In this document: positions 42,236 to 55,734 of the stretch, piece by piece
Layout of the letters: every line of letters begins with the position of its first letter
Numbering within the stretch: the first letter of the stretch is position 1
Source: Apostichopus japonicus
Taxonomy: Eukaryota; Echinodermata; Holothuroidea; Aspidochirotida; Stichopodidae
Assembly: GCF_037975245.1 (NCBI RefSeq)
Contig: NC_092564.1
Location: 19,418,484-19,480,483 of the forward strand
Length of the DNA: 62,000 bases
Direction: 5' to 3'
The notes under the pieces: generated by a model
Told to the model about the DNA's origin: nothing
What the model saw: the letters and a program-made list of their open reading frames with translations, nothing else
The model's database searches: none
Program-made: the position numbers and the translations under genes

Positions 42236-42451
42236 AAGTTCGATTGTGAACTTTGATCTTTGATATCAATACGTCAAAATAATAAATGATCTAAAAAAAT
42301 CTTAAACGACCGTGCGACCATTTTAGCTGAGATACTCTGGAAGGTTAGAAAGCTAGATGATTTGAAGTATTAATATGCTTGACTTGACTATCGACTGATC
42401 AATGTTTTCTTTGATTTGTTTCTTTTAAATTGTTGTTTGTCGTTTGAAAAG

Positions 42452-42609
42452 TCTACCAAGACCTCCCTTATGCACGAAAGTTGCCCAAGAAAGAACCTGG
42501 CCACGAAAAACCAAACTACCGAACAACTGATCCGCTCTCAACCCCAGTCCCCTTGCACCGAGACTGTGACTGTGTGATCAGCTCTAGGTGTGTAACACGG
42601 TTCCCCTAG
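42452..42609 (+). CDS. Orphan terminal exon, unknown protein
   Basis: The acceptor (GTCGTTTGAAAAG) is followed by a phase-1 frame of 51 codons ending at TAG (42607-42609). The peptide is Pro- and charge-rich (ARKLPKKEPGHEKPNYRTTD, then DCDCVISSRC), resembling the cytosolic tail of a receptor rather than random translation. It could be the last exon of a gene that includes 40337-40459; signal peptide and membrane exons were not found. Confidence 0.4.
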
Positions 42610-43875
42610 AAGAGGTATATAATGCTACACATGATATTAGCCAAAGGGCCGAGAAGCGTTACTACTACCGCACTGCGAGTTGATGAATTATAAGAGAAAC
42701 TTTTGTGAATTTGTTAAACTGTTGCTAAATGTTTTCGAGTTACTCTCGCCTTGAACGATATTAGTTCGAGCTCATATAGCTATGAGACGGGTTACTTCGC
42801 GGGGTAAGTTCCCTCCCCTCCCATCTCCCCATTCCCTTCCCTCCACACACGCTGTCCCTCCCTCCCCCCCCCCCTCCTTTCCATCCCCTCCCTTCCCAGA
42901 TCCACGTGATTGTCTGTATGGATACTTGCACTCCGATTTATTGATGTTATGACAGTCAAATGTTTTAAAATATGAGACGGTTTCAGATGATGACCGAGGA
43001 TTTATTGGGCGATTCCTCTTGATCGTCTGCTGCGAACACGAGGTTAACCTGATCAGTATATCTTGTTTTTATTGGCTTTATCAGACTTCACAAATCTGTG
43101 ATCAGATATGATCAATAAGTGATTGATTCCGTGTTTCGAATTAACAGAATTCAAGCAGGAAACGGTCCTTCCTTACCAAATATAGTTTAACATGTGCAAA
43201 ACTCGTTAGATTTTAAAGCATCTTCTCGTGTTGATTTTTAACATTGTTGTTCGAAACTACAATCCCATGAAAATGCTGGTCATTACGTTAACTATTCCTG
43301 ATGGATTTCGGATTCTGAAGAGCAACTCGGAAACTTTTCATAATGTCCAATTTATTTTCACGTATGTTTAAAAATGATTATGAATAGTGCCCGTGCGATA
43401 AAATTCTAAGAGGGTGTATTATTTTGGGATCAATTGCAAGATTATTTTGAGTAAAATTTGGAATTGGAATCGAAAGACAATGCAGAATTATTACCGTATG
43501 CGAATATATGTTAAGACAAACGGAGTGAGGCTTTTCAAAACTCTCATATATATTTTTATTTTATTTCTTAGAGTTTTTTTGTGGTCGTCATTGACAGTGG
43601 TGGCGGGATAGGAGGCAAGGTTTGGCCGGAGGGCGTTTGGCATCCTATTAATCGTATAAAAGGAAAAGCATGTTGAAAACTAAAAGCTTTTTTTGCACGA
43701 TGTTAGGCCAGTTGAACAATAAGTATGGCATTCATGTTAGCAATAAACCTACCCTATAATCTGGTCAGCCTATCTTAGTCGTTGCCCAATAAATCCGAAA
43801 CTCGTACATAAGTCAGAGATAGAAAAAATGTCAACAACTTTGGTAAATAACTGACGTCATATTACAACCCACACA

Positions 43876-43881
43876 TATAAA
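43876..43881 (+). promoter_or_regulatory. Possible TATA box of the WAP gene
   Basis: TATAAA 176 bp upstream of the start codon at 44057, in a locally less AT-rich context. Suggestive only. Confidence 0.35.
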
Positions 43882-44056
43882 CCCTCAACACGCTCTAAGA
43901 CAATCACCAACTTGGTTAGACTTTGCACCTCTCAAAAAGGCCAGAAAGTTGTACACTTTGAAGCACTCCTTCATATATATACATTTAGTAGTTGCGGTGT
44001 CTAAGACATAGTCCATTCTGAATAAACCAATACAGTTTCGATCTATAACTGTGACA

Positions 44057-47000
44057 ATGGATCTTTTAAGACCGTTAATCTTTGTTATTTTCCTGGCTTT
44101 CGCTAAAGGTTCACCAACTGGTAAGTACAAATTACTATAGTTTCCATTTTAATTCATTTCTTCACGGTCACTAGAATATTGGTAGACCTATGGAAAGACG
44201 CAATTTGCCGTCAGCTTATTAAAGTTTTATAAGTCTGCTGTTAGTAAGCAAAGACAAAAAATCGAAAGAAGGATCGGGTGGGGGGGGGGGCAAGAAAGGG
44301 TGACAAAACTACTAAGTGACTTAACCAACTTCAAGGATCAGGTATATAACACTGCTATTACGTAATATGACAGAGGTCCAGGCACTGTGTGATAGACCGG
44401 CCCTTAAGGGATATAACCGTACGAGCCCATTTACTTGTTCGGCAAAGATACGTCGAAAACCTGCATGTCCCATTTATTCATTTTCCTTCTGTGCAATAAA
44501 ATTGTGGAATGATCTCTAGCTAAACGTTCTAGGAACTTCACCGCCTCAGACCACGTAACATTATTTATGATCTTATACTATTAAGGACAGGGCCACGATG
44601 GTGAGGGGGGGGTATGGGCAGTGACACGATGGGGCAGAGAGGAGATATTACCCAGATTCGATAGGTATCACAGATATTCAGCAAGAACAGAGCCATATAC
44701 CTTTGTAAGATTTGTACAATCTACGAGTTTCACTATAGACCATCACTTTTGATTATAGCCGTTAGCTATATTACAGGAAGTTGTCGATATGTGGTTGTGA
44801 CATTATATATATAATTCCAGAGTTAAGACATTATATACAAGTCCAGAGTAAAGACGATCAGTGTAATCCTCATCATTTGTCTTATAAACCAAGTGGATGA
44901 AAGAAATATGTTTGCTTTTAATTCCAACACTCCCCATATATCTGCTACTATTTCCATTCACTGTAAAACCCAAACGAGTTGGGATAACTTCAAAAATGTT
45001 GAGCTAACTTGCTGCATGGACAATGTTTTAAGTCCATTTATGTGGGTCTATCTCTGGTATTTCAAAATCATTTTCCTAACTACTATTAAAACCATGTGTT
45101 TGATTGACAAGCAACAATTGAAAGAGGACCGATAAAGACATATTCAAGTTATGATAAACACTTAAAACATGTTTTTGAAGTTTTTTGAGCTTTTAAGTAT
45201 ACTGGCTTCATTCCCTATTAGTTCTATCTACTCAAATGGCTTTAGTATGTTAAACTCAACAGTGAATAGTTGTAGTAACAAATAATGCAATTAGTGTCCA
45301 TATAACAGTTTACCTAAGTCTACTCAAGTTATATGAACTAAGCATTCAAGTTATAACAACAAAACTCTTTAAAAGTTGTATAACATATTTTCCTTTTCCC
45401 AAACATATTGAGAGAGAAAAGGGAGAAAGGAAAAAAATTGAAACATAACAAACTGAAATTGGCATACAAGTTTTTTGTATAGACAATAATGGTATGTTGA
45501 ATGAATCTGAGGACCGGTAAAAATATGGTTGCTTCCTAAATAGTTCACACAATTAATTGCGGTCTATCATGAAATTACTAGACTAAAATTACCCAGTACT
45601 TCAATATTTGGATTGACTCCATAGTATTATGTATATATGTTAGATCCTCCTGCAAGCAGGAACTCGCGAAGAAGCCATCATTGGCTTATCAAAGTCGCAA
45701 GCTGACCGAAGTAAGTCTCTTAGATTCATACGTCCATGATTATGAATTGTCAATTGTCAACAACTCTTTAACTGGACGACATACATTAATCTAGGAGTGA
45801 CTCGAACTCGGGACCTTATGATTGAAAGGCACCGGCGTTAACCACTGAGATAACACTGAGCTAACACTCCCTTAATGAAAAACCCTTTTCCCTTCTTCTT
45901 TTTATTATTTTTTTTTTTTATTTCAGGTGTGCGTTCCTTGACTTTGAATTTGATATCGTGTCCGAAAGACTCCGTCCTTTTAGACCAGTTCCGGGCAGCC
46001 AGCCCGTGTTCTGTCTTCTGTTTGCAGGACGAGGACTGTGGGGCCAGTGGTCTCGCTTGCTGTTCTACTGACTGTGGGACAAGATGTGTAGCTGAATCTA
46101 TCCTCAAGAGAACACAAGATGGTGAGTCAGAAAATCAAGATGTCAAACTTAAAACCCAGTTGTGACAATCTTTTATATACTGCACTTTCCTACCCTGTGT
46201 CTGAACACTTCTCCCCCGTGACAATGTAACAGCAGCATGAATATTCATGTTTCTGGCAGATAAAGGTAAAGAACTGTTCATATTGCCAGTACGAGTGCTT
46301 TGAAAGCACCACATGGGAGAGCAGTATAGAGTGGTATTGGCATATATAAGAAAATTGTCCCAACTGGGTGGAACTGGATGGGTCATGAATATTCATTAAA
46401 ATAATAAATATCCAACTTACCCAATATATCTTCGTTACTCCGAAAATATTCATAGAAATTGTTTTTATTTGTGAAGAGTTTAAAGGTAAGCTGTATTGGT
46501 CCAAATATGCTAGATATTCCAATATGGTCACCTTTGGTAAAAATTCTTTAACTGTTTTTATGACAACTTTGAGGAAATTTGCCTCAGTGGGACATTCAGT
46601 CATCTAGGGTGTTCCTTAAAAATGTCTGAGAACAATTTTGAGAGTAAAGACACCCAGGAATGTACTTTTTTTTTAAAACTTCTAGCAATTATAGCGTGCT
46701 ATAATTTGGGGCCTATACTGACTACCTTTCAGCGTATATAGCCTTAAATGGGTACACATATAGCTGTGATAACACGGTAAAACTAACTTCATGCATCGTG
46801 AAGAAAGAGCTAGCGTAGAGTCTGTACTTAGCTCAAACCGAACGTTTATTTAGCCTTTGTAGTACAAGCTAGCAGAACAGGGTAGAAAATGAAGGGATAC
46901 AAACCGTTCTATTGCCGACGAATTAGGGAAATTAATCCATTTTTCCTCTCACCTATCAACGAAAAACATTCAGACGTAACCACTTGACGAGGAACTTAAG

Positions 47001-48984
47001 GAGATCGGCAGATCAGAATATCAACTCTCCTAACATTTAAAGAAGGAAACTGTGAGATGGGCGTGAAGGCAGGGTGCCGGGGGGGGGGGGACTAGTAGAC
47101 GCCGTCAGCAGTAAGCAGTGGGACTGGTGCAAAACGTACGGGGAATGAATCCGATATAATATCTGTCTATATAATAACCTCTTTTGAACAAAGTTATCTG
47201 AAAACTTAAACTTTGTCTTTCATTTTTAAGATAATAACGATATTGATACAGAGATCAAAGAAGATGATGAGCTTTATTTGAATAATCAAGTTCCGGTCGA
47301 AGGATCGTTGGTGAGTGAGATCATTGGAATATTGAGAACTATTTTGCTTTATTTCATAATGTGTATTTGCTTTGGCAATTTTGTCGTAAATGACTTATAC
47401 GTACTTTTTGTGGGTGATCAGAAATGATTGGATATTGAAGTTACTTATATCTCTATACCACTTATTATACGTTTAATACGCTGTATAGAGGTTTTTTTTA
47501 AGTACAGCTATAGCTTGATATATCTGTCTCTTTTAAATTCACTATTTTATTATTTCGTATCTTACATTTTGTTTTACTTTCTTTTTTAACTGTAGATTGA
47601 CAAACAACTGAGTGTATTGAAAGACAAGGTATGTTACACATAACCTACCATACTTATTATAAATGCATGAATTGCACATAAAAAATGGAATTAATGAAAA
47701 TATTAGTAATAAAAATAAAATAAACATATAAATTCAAGTTAGACAGTATTTGAACTATTGCAAGACCACTGCAGCCTGACACAGATTGCTAATTGAATCT
47801 CCACCAGGAATGTTAATAGACATTCCACGTTCTGAATGATTCACCTTCCTGTTAGCCAAACAAGACGCACCTCCATAGATGACGTATAGGAATGAACACA
47901 TTTCTTTGGAATGGTTTTTACTATAACGCAATAAAAGTCATTAACTTTGTTGTTAATTCAGCAACTTGTACACCATTACTAACCATTGAGTGAGTGAGAA
48001 TTGGTTTGAGGAAGTTTCGCTTAGGTACAAGAAGCAAATTTCGATCTGGTCGTCAAGGTATCGCGCCGTCCTGTGTATACTGTCACAGGCCTGTTACTAT
48101 AGTCAGTAAAGTTATACAAGGCTGTTACTGCTTTATTCCACTTACGAAGCGAAGGGGAAATGTATATGTTACCTATAAATTTTTTCAAAGATGGGTGGGG
48201 TTGACGGTATGAAATCCATCTTCTTCTAGGAGGACGGTCGGAAAAATATGCAGCGCGAACATAAAGGTGGGTCGCTAAAAATTGTCGGAGGATCACGGGA
48301 TCTTTCTGGACGTGGGAAAATTTATCTAACGTGTTTGGAAACTGACTCCGGAAATTTCTGTAAAGTAGAAAAAGTTTATAGTCCAAGCTAGCCGCCACTG
48401 CATTCTGGGCACCGATTCTGAGGGTTGGGTGGGTGATGGGAGGGGAGGTCTGATGGGCCGTGGCTCAGTCCTGATGGGCCTTGGGCCTAAACGTCCCGGA
48501 CCGCTTTTGTCAGGAACTATATACTATTTAATGCAGCTGTTTTATTCTACTGAACAGCTTAATGAAAGAAGAGAACAAACAGACGGCTACATGATAGCAG
48601 ACGATGAAGATGATAGTGACGAGGAAACAGAAGATAATGATTTGGTTGAGGTAGGAGAGGCTGTTATTGACGAGGGAGAAGAGATGATTGGAGGAGTGCA
48701 GGAGGCGTCGGATGAAGATGAGGAGGTCATCTCCTCAACACCATCACCATCTACAGAGGAAATAGGCACGACAATGGCAGCTGAGGATGAAGTAGAAGAC
48801 GACGAAGAAGAGGAGGAAGATGGTGATGGTGAGGATGACGAAGATGAAGATGATTGGGGAGAGTTTGATGACTACAGCTATGACGAGGAAGAGACAGAAG
48901 ATGAATTAGAATTGTTGTTAATGAAGGTATGCAGACGAGGAGATGAATCAGGTTTTAGCATAGATAACATTTATATATATTATA

Positions 48985-49046
<62 letters not shown>

Positions 49047-51475
49047 CGTCCATAGCCTAGTGGTTAGGGTGTCCGCGTTCAGAGCGGGAGGCCCGTGGTT
49101 CGAATCCCGGTGGAGGCTGAAAGTTTTTTCACTGTTCTTGATTTTCCAACTCATTACGATTTTCATTTATATATATATTTATATATATTTCCATGTATAT
49201 ATATTTCTGAATGTGGAACGTGGTGATGCAAACGTAGTAAATCCAATGGGAAAAAAAATGCTACCTTGTATTTTTAGTTTAATGAACTCGTTAAATGTTT
49301 GCCCTTGCATGCAATCCTTGCCTACAAGTTCAACCAGGTTTTTTCAGACCGCTGGAGTGTAATTGGTGTTTATGAAGCCATTTACAGGATATGCATTTCT
49401 TAATTTGTTCTATTTTTCAGTTATTGCTTACTCTTAAAAGCAAACAGAATACAAAACATTCACCTTGGAATGACGTGGTTCACTCCAGTCGGTCTCTTCT
49501 GGAACAATCAGCGGATCATAAAAATGATTTCGCTATTAATGCTATGCCGCCTCCTGGTGGTAAGTATTATCTATATCAAAAATCGATTACTTTTGAATGG
49601 ATACTTTTAGACACGCGATGAACGATTCAACCAATCAAGAGACACTTAACTGTCGTTCTCAGACTATTCCATTAACAAACATGCAAAAACAAATACACGA
49701 AAGCTTATGGTAGTTTTCCATAAATTTACGTTATAACCGATGAGAAACCTTTTTTAAATCAAGTGAATTTGAGTGTTCTGTCTCACAGATTTTGAGTAGC
49801 CGCGTACATAGTGTAGATTTACACCGACAACAGTAGTCGTGTGACATTCAGACCCGAACACGCAACAGTGTATGAACCGATGTTTTGAATTTCTTATCCT
49901 TTTTCATGGACGTTACATGCCAAATTTTAACGATATTTTCGTGTGACCACAGAATGTAACATTTAAAAATTATGCGCATTCTGAGAACCAAATAGGTATC
50001 CCTTTCCGTCCCTTCAATTGTTTTGTTTTAATTTAATCTAGCCTATATAGTGAATTAATTACAATAAATCAATGACGGGCTTGTTTTATCCTAGTTAGAT
50101 GGTTTATTTGTGATTATCTTGTTTTTCTACTTAGCCTTGGAAGAAACAGCAATAGATGAAGAAACACGAGCTCTCGACGGTAATTTCTTATTTAGCCTTT
50201 ATCATTTATATAACAACAATCATACACAAATGATTTTCCTTTGTTAAGATCTTGCTTCAACGTGACAGTATGAATCATGATTACGTCACTGACATGTAGC
50301 GGTCACGTGGTATCCATCTTTATAGTGGCATTTCCCCCTTCTTCGTGACAGATCGTATGGACGGATTTTTCATGGACAAGCCTTTCACGCACGAAGAGAT
50401 GAAACGCCAAGGAGGTAAACTTGATGACTGATAAATTTGTAGCTAACTTAAAGCATATTATACTATTTCTTTTGTAGATACTGTTTCCATAGCAACGTGA
50501 AAAATATTGAGTAAAATAGTACACATTGTTAAAGTATTGCTTTGAGTCGCGCAAATTGTGTCACATGATTAATTATGAACATGTTAATGAGATGTTTGTA
50601 ACAGCCATTGCCATATATGTTGGCCATAGTCTGCTATCCCGACACAAATACGTCGTTTTGCACACGAATTTCCTCTTACGCCATCAATTGCACATTCGAA
50701 GTCTTTTGATGTTCGTCTTGAGATTGAGTCAAAAATCATAATAATAATAATAATAATCATAATCATAATGTACAGTAACGTGCGGTAACGGTTTACGTAA
50801 AGATAAACCACATTATTCAAGCAAGGCTATATTAGCAAGATAAAGTCGTGGCTTTGATATACTATAACAAAAATCTGTAGGCGTAACTAAGTCGTCAAGT
50901 GTTTGCATAAGACCATATTTTGATAATGTTGTATATAATTAAGTTGTTGGTAACGGGAATAAAGGACACGTATAAGAGTCTAAGGAGCCCTTTAGGTTCC
51001 ATACAAAGTCAGACAATAGTTAATATGAATTTACTACAGTTAATCACAATATGTTTTCTATGAAATACAAGTTTTCCGTCGCACCAAAAAGGCATCCTTA
51101 CAAAAATCAAACTGACCAACGACAAAATTCCAAAATGCCATCGAGTACATTATACATAAACGATGAAAGAAAAACCGGTAAAAAAATTCCATCTCATCTA
51201 GCCCCGGTCCCCTCCCCCACACATGTTAGAGTTTTGTAACGTGGTCAAAAAAAGTATGTACCAACCAATAATATACGGTGGTTGGTGAAATTGCACAATT
51301 GATCGCGCAGTTTATCATTGACAAACACTCGGTCATTAAAGGATTCCATACAACGCTTATTTATGCTCACATCTTTGAACTTTCCTTTTAGCTTTGATAA
51401 CATATCAAAACTACTTCAGGTATTTACTTAATAGTAGAACTAACAGATACGGTCATAAACAGTGGGGTAGATTGA

Positions 51476-51507
<32 letters not shown>

Positions 51508-52751
51508 CTATGTACTGGCTACATGTAAAGGTCAACATCAGTGACTAAGTTACTAGTACGTGACAATCGGCGAGGAGGAGGAACCATGCAGTCACTGGCT
51601 CACGACGATGACCTTTTATATGAATATTTACCCAAAGTAATTAATCAGCAAACACAGACAACAGCCTTAATCGGGGGGATAAGAAAGGTCCAAAAATTGA
51701 TATACTAGTGGTCACTGTTTGGGAGAAGGTAGATTTCTAGCGATGTATCAAATGATACGAGGGATGGGGTGGGGGATATGTAATATATTTTAATACGCCT
51801 AGTAGTTTTATGTGGGGATTGGGTGGTACTGGTAAATGGCAGAATCGTACACACCACGAATCGGCATCATGACGTCATTGACAGGAAAATATGTGATGAA
51901 GATGTTAATAGCAACGAAACATGGAACAAATATTGTATATCTTCGTTACAGTCATGGATACCAGTGTCGTATGCGAAGGCCGGCTACGATATAACTGTTG
52001 CATTGCTCCACATTTAATAAAACGACTGAAATAATGTCATTCGGTTCATATTTCGTATACACAGTAGTTTATTTCAAGTAATTGTGGAAGAGATTTACTC
52101 TCGTATAGTCAGCAAAGAAAAACAGCTACCGCCACAACTATAACGACGTTTTTTTCTTCTTCCTTTTTGACCCTTTGCAGCAGCTGGAAGACGAAGTTCT
52201 ATGGAAAGGCGTGAAAAATCAGGTAAATATTTTAATCTTTTATCAGTCTCTTTTAAATAGGCCGTTAGAAAGGTCTGATCACTACGTAAAGTAGAGAGAG
52301 TATATGCAATTAAATCGTTGAAAGCGACCTTATAAGGATTTTGAGAAATTTTGGTAACTTGATGGAGGAAGCTTATAGATAATGCTATATTTGCAACTTT
52401 TGAAACGATTTGAAAAATTTTCTACAATATAAGTTGTACCACATAGGCCTATACATGTTATATAGTTACGAACTAGGAATTTTGGTAGTCTGCAAGGTAG
52501 GTGCTAATTCCAACCCCAACCCCCCCCCCCCGCTTTTTTTTTCTAGGGGAGGACATAACCATACCCCATAATTTTACGTGCTTGCATCCCTGGTTTGCGG
52601 ATTTCATTTTCAATAACTAGTGTCTTTTCATTTGCTTTAGATTTAATTTATTTAAACTTCTCTTGTCTTACCGACAGAACGTGAAGTTGACCAAGGAGAT
52701 TCTCCAAACCTGGCAAACGAACTCATCAACCATTCTAATGCAATGAGATAG
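44057..52751 (+). CDS. Secreted WAP-domain protein with a long acidic region (373 aa)
   Basis: Ten in-phase exons: 44057-44120, 45927-46121, 47231-47310, 47596-47628, 48537-48926, 49421-49559, 50135-50179, 50352-50414, 52184-52222 and 52678-52751 (TAG). Signal peptide (1-18); WAP four-disulfide core (about 33-75, eight Cys: SCPKD...PCSVFCLQDEDC...LACCSTDCGTRC); acidic spacer (residues 90-254, almost pure Asp/Glu from about 138); then a hydrophilic C-terminal part. WAP domains are usually serine-protease inhibitors or antimicrobial. Acidic domains bind calcium or mask basic partners, so a protease inhibitor or mineral/matrix protein are both possible. Exons 7-9 are tiny symmetric phase-1 cassettes (45, 63 and 39 nt). 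Exon 9 has a tandem CAGCAG acceptor (52181 or 52184) and exon 5 an alternative in-frame acceptor (48558), so several length variants are possible without a frameshift. Confidence 0.88.
45641..45871 (-). mobile_element. tRNA-derived SINE (family B) in WAP intron 1
   Basis: The minus strand reads GGGAGTGTTAGCTCAGTG (A box) ... CCCGAGTTCGAGTCACTCC (B box), then a conserved body ending CTGCTTGCAGGAGGATCTAA. Matches 60997-61042 plus 61764-61910. The A-box region is partly duplicated in this copy. Confidence 0.8.
46260..46380 (+). repeat. Relative of the 40-kb foldback arm
   Basis: Shares GCCAGTACGAGTGCTTTGAA, GCAGTATAGAGTGGTAT and TTGTCCCAACTGGGTGG with 40186-40283. Bounded by ATGAATATTCAT at 46236 and 46384. 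In WAP intron 2. Confidence 0.65.
46487..46730 (+). repeat. Unnamed dispersed repeat, copy 2
   Basis: Same-orientation match of 13404-13642, about 85% identical by eye. In WAP intron 2, directly after the foldback-related repeat. Confidence 0.75.
48966..49190 (+). mobile_element. Family A SINE in WAP intron 5
   Basis: (TA)n at 48966-49043, then the tRNA-like part at 49046-49117 and the standard tail. Nearly identical to the copy at 301-372. Inserted about 40 bp downstream of the donor of the acidic exon. Confidence 0.85.
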
Positions 52752-53082
52752 AACAATAGGTTAATGCTGCACAGCGCACCATACTTCACATACAAGTACT
52801 ACATTATATATGGTTTTAGTCAAGAGTACCCTAGCGACACCCGGAACATCCTACACCCCTCCCTCTTCCCACTCAACCCCTCCATCATCTGTCTACATTA
52901 TAGGCTGAACGAGAGAAACATTCCTTTCACGCTTCCATTGCTGGGATCCATTCGAACTTATACTACTTAATGTCATTCTCTTGCATTGTCTTATAAATAT
53001 TCTTACTACCAAGAATGTCTTCAATCGATGTCGCAGTATAAGGTCACATTTAAGTTGATATTTCAATAATAAGAGTTTTGTC

Positions 53083-53088
53083 AATAAA
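53083..53088 (+). terminator. Polyadenylation signal AATAAA
   Basis: Hexamer 332 bp after the WAP stop codon; the best candidate for that transcript's 3' end. Confidence 0.5.
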
Positions 53089-53099
53089 CATTGCTTAAA

Positions 53100-54980
53100 G
53101 TATAATATAATGTGAAACAAATGTAGCCTACTAGGTATAGTAGTAAATAACCTTTGACGTTTATTTATTCATTTTACATGATATTCAGGTTCTTTAAGGC
53201 TAGCTGATGAGCGTCCTTTTAATAGGTATGTGGTGTGAGAGTAGTTAATTGGGGTAGCGCCATCATGAAGGGTCCTTGTTACCTAAGCATACAGGCTGTC
53301 AGAGGCGTGCACAGCCTGAAGTCGGGCCCGGGACAATTACGTCACTGCACTCTGCAATATCCTTAGGTTCAAAATGAAAAATTACAATACTCTATTGGTC
53401 ATTCCATAGGTTTTCATGGGCCAGCTCCACTTTTTCTCGCGCCCCCACCCTTCCCCCCTCCCCCCCACCATTGACCTCGGGATGATCACTCGCCCGGCCT
53501 GCAAGGTGTAAAATGGCACAACAATCCTGTACAGCTTTCACTTCATTACAACATTGTCATTCGGGACGAAGGGGGAAAGGGGAAAGGGAAAAGGGGGGGT
53601 GGCTGGACTGTTTGAGAGGATATCTCTACAGGGGATAGAACAATTTGCAGGTTTCACTCTTACGAATGATTGACAGCCTAACATTGACTTTTCTATCAAT
53701 AAATTGGGAACATAAATTCCCCAAAAATTGCTTGCTTCTATCACGAATGTTTCATCGTGTAGTTATCCAGTGGCAGATCCAGGAATGACTCCCCAAACGA
53801 ATAATGGTTAAATGACGAAAATATTATCAAAATAATGGTGCACAAGAAAACATCGCTTGTAAAGTAAGGAATGTCCTTGTACGAAAATATAGTGTACTAT
53901 ATGAGGGGAAACTGTGTTTGTAGCTTAATGTTATTGTGATAAAGAATCTCAAGAGTTACGAGGCCCCTATCCTGAGATCTCGGCTAGGCTGTTATATACA
54001 GACATTAACAGTCCATCTTCTGATTCAGAATGTTTTGAAGAAATAACCCATCTTTAAGTTTCAAGGTATTAAATATTATATTTGGACCTTTTTATTTGAT
54101 TATGCAACTATATCTACAAAATAAAATGTTCTTTTGTTGTTTGTAGGTGATAGTGATTCAGTTATGTTTTTGATGACAGTAACATTGTTTTATAATCAAC
54201 TAGCATTTTACTATGTAAATTTAGGTCAAGTAAGTGAGCTTTTAATTTGTATGTCATTTTGTAATGTTCTCAAATAATAAATTTTACATGAATAACAAAC
54301 ATTAGAATGTACTTTATTTTTTGAATCATGTCTTTGCAATCCTCTCCTCCCACCCACCCACCCCTCCCAACCCACCCCCCAACCCCTGCCTTTTCCAACC
54401 TCTGTCTCTGTTACGTACCACTGACATGCACCATTCTTGAATATTCATTCCCATGCTGAACACTTGCTACTAAAATACATCGATTTCATTAGTTAACATT
54501 AACAGCAGTGAGTTTATCCATTTCTATACTCAAGAACTGATCAAACAAATGTTGAAAACCCGGGCGTGGGGGGGGGGGGAGATGATATCGAAAAATGAAG
54601 CCAATTACTTATGTGGACTTCATGATCTTAATGGAAATTTCATGGCCATCAAAGAATGGAAGATTTATCTTCTGCTGGTTCTCGCAAACTTTACTGCAAA
54701 ATGTACTATTACATCGAGCTAAGGGTTAATTCATATCCGTCTCCTATTGGTTGACAGACTCTACCTGTGTCATCTCATGACAACCCAAAGTTGGACAAAT
54801 AAGTTTTGTGAATTGGTTTCTCTGTTTGAGTTGATTACACGTCACATTTCTACAGTTAGTAATTAAGTGTATCACATATATTTTATAATAATATTCAATA
54901 ATAATAACAATAGGTTTTGAAGAGAGAAACAGTGAGAAGATAAGAAAACAAGAAACAGAACAGAACAATATTCCGAAGTG
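53100..54980. other. Intergenic region between convergent WAP and thyroglobulin-domain genes
   Basis: No exon recognised. C-rich patches (53440-53470, 54346-54388) and unique AT-rich DNA. Confidence 0.5.
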
Positions 54981-54987
54981 ACATGGT

Positions 54988-54993
54988 TTTATT
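54988..54993 (-). terminator. Polyadenylation signal of the thyroglobulin-domain gene
   Basis: AATAAA on the minus strand, about 740 bp after the TAA at 55737-55735. A plausible end for a long 3' UTR. Confidence 0.4.
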
Positions 54994-55734
54994 AGCCCCA
55001 AAAAATATATGTGAAGGGTTACAAAAAATGGTTTCTAAGTTTTAATTAAGAAAACAAAAGAAGACCAACAAACCAGGCATGATTGTAAATTAAATATTCC
55101 ATGTTGCACCAGGGATTGAAGATTTTGAGAAATATTTAAATGGACTTTAAGGTATGTTGGTACGTCTTGAGACTGTTAGACATGTTTCATACACATAATT
55201 GATTTGAAAAAAAATGTAAAGGTCATTTTCATTTAAGATCAATTGACATGGTGAAGAAGTATTCTACAACCGGTGAAAATATATAAAAAGAAACCCACAG
55301 TTTGACTGGTTCTCTTTTATGAATTCCATCACATCCCTCCTTTTAAAAGGATCACTACATTAAACAGCATTTTAACTGATGTGCATACTACCGTGACTCA
55401 CAAACCTACAGAAAAAACGAAAAAAAATGGTCACACAAGACATTCAAAACTGGATGCCAATAAGAACGTGTCAATCTCAACGAGGAAGCTCTCGACACAG
55501 AAATCAACTGTGACATGATGCGATCCAAATAAGAATTAAAATGATAAATAGGTCACACCATCATGAATATGCATAGATAAAATAATTGGCAAGAATGTCA
55601 GTGTACCACACTTACAGAAGGATTAACTATACTTATAATCTACGATATCAGCTTGATGTGGCTGGCAGATGAAGATGGCAAGCAGAAATGCCCATTTTTA
55701 TGAAAGTTTTTTTTCTCTCTCCATTTGCATGTTC

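Noticed and set aside
48021-48398. 125-aa minus ORF inside WAP intron 4
   Set aside because: No recognised domain or signal peptide, on the opposite strand inside an intron, and no supporting splice sites; probably chance or an old repeat.
54744-55001. 85-aa minus ORF with a hydrophobic stretch
   Set aside because: Lies at the end of the Tg1 3' UTR region; no domain and no splice support.
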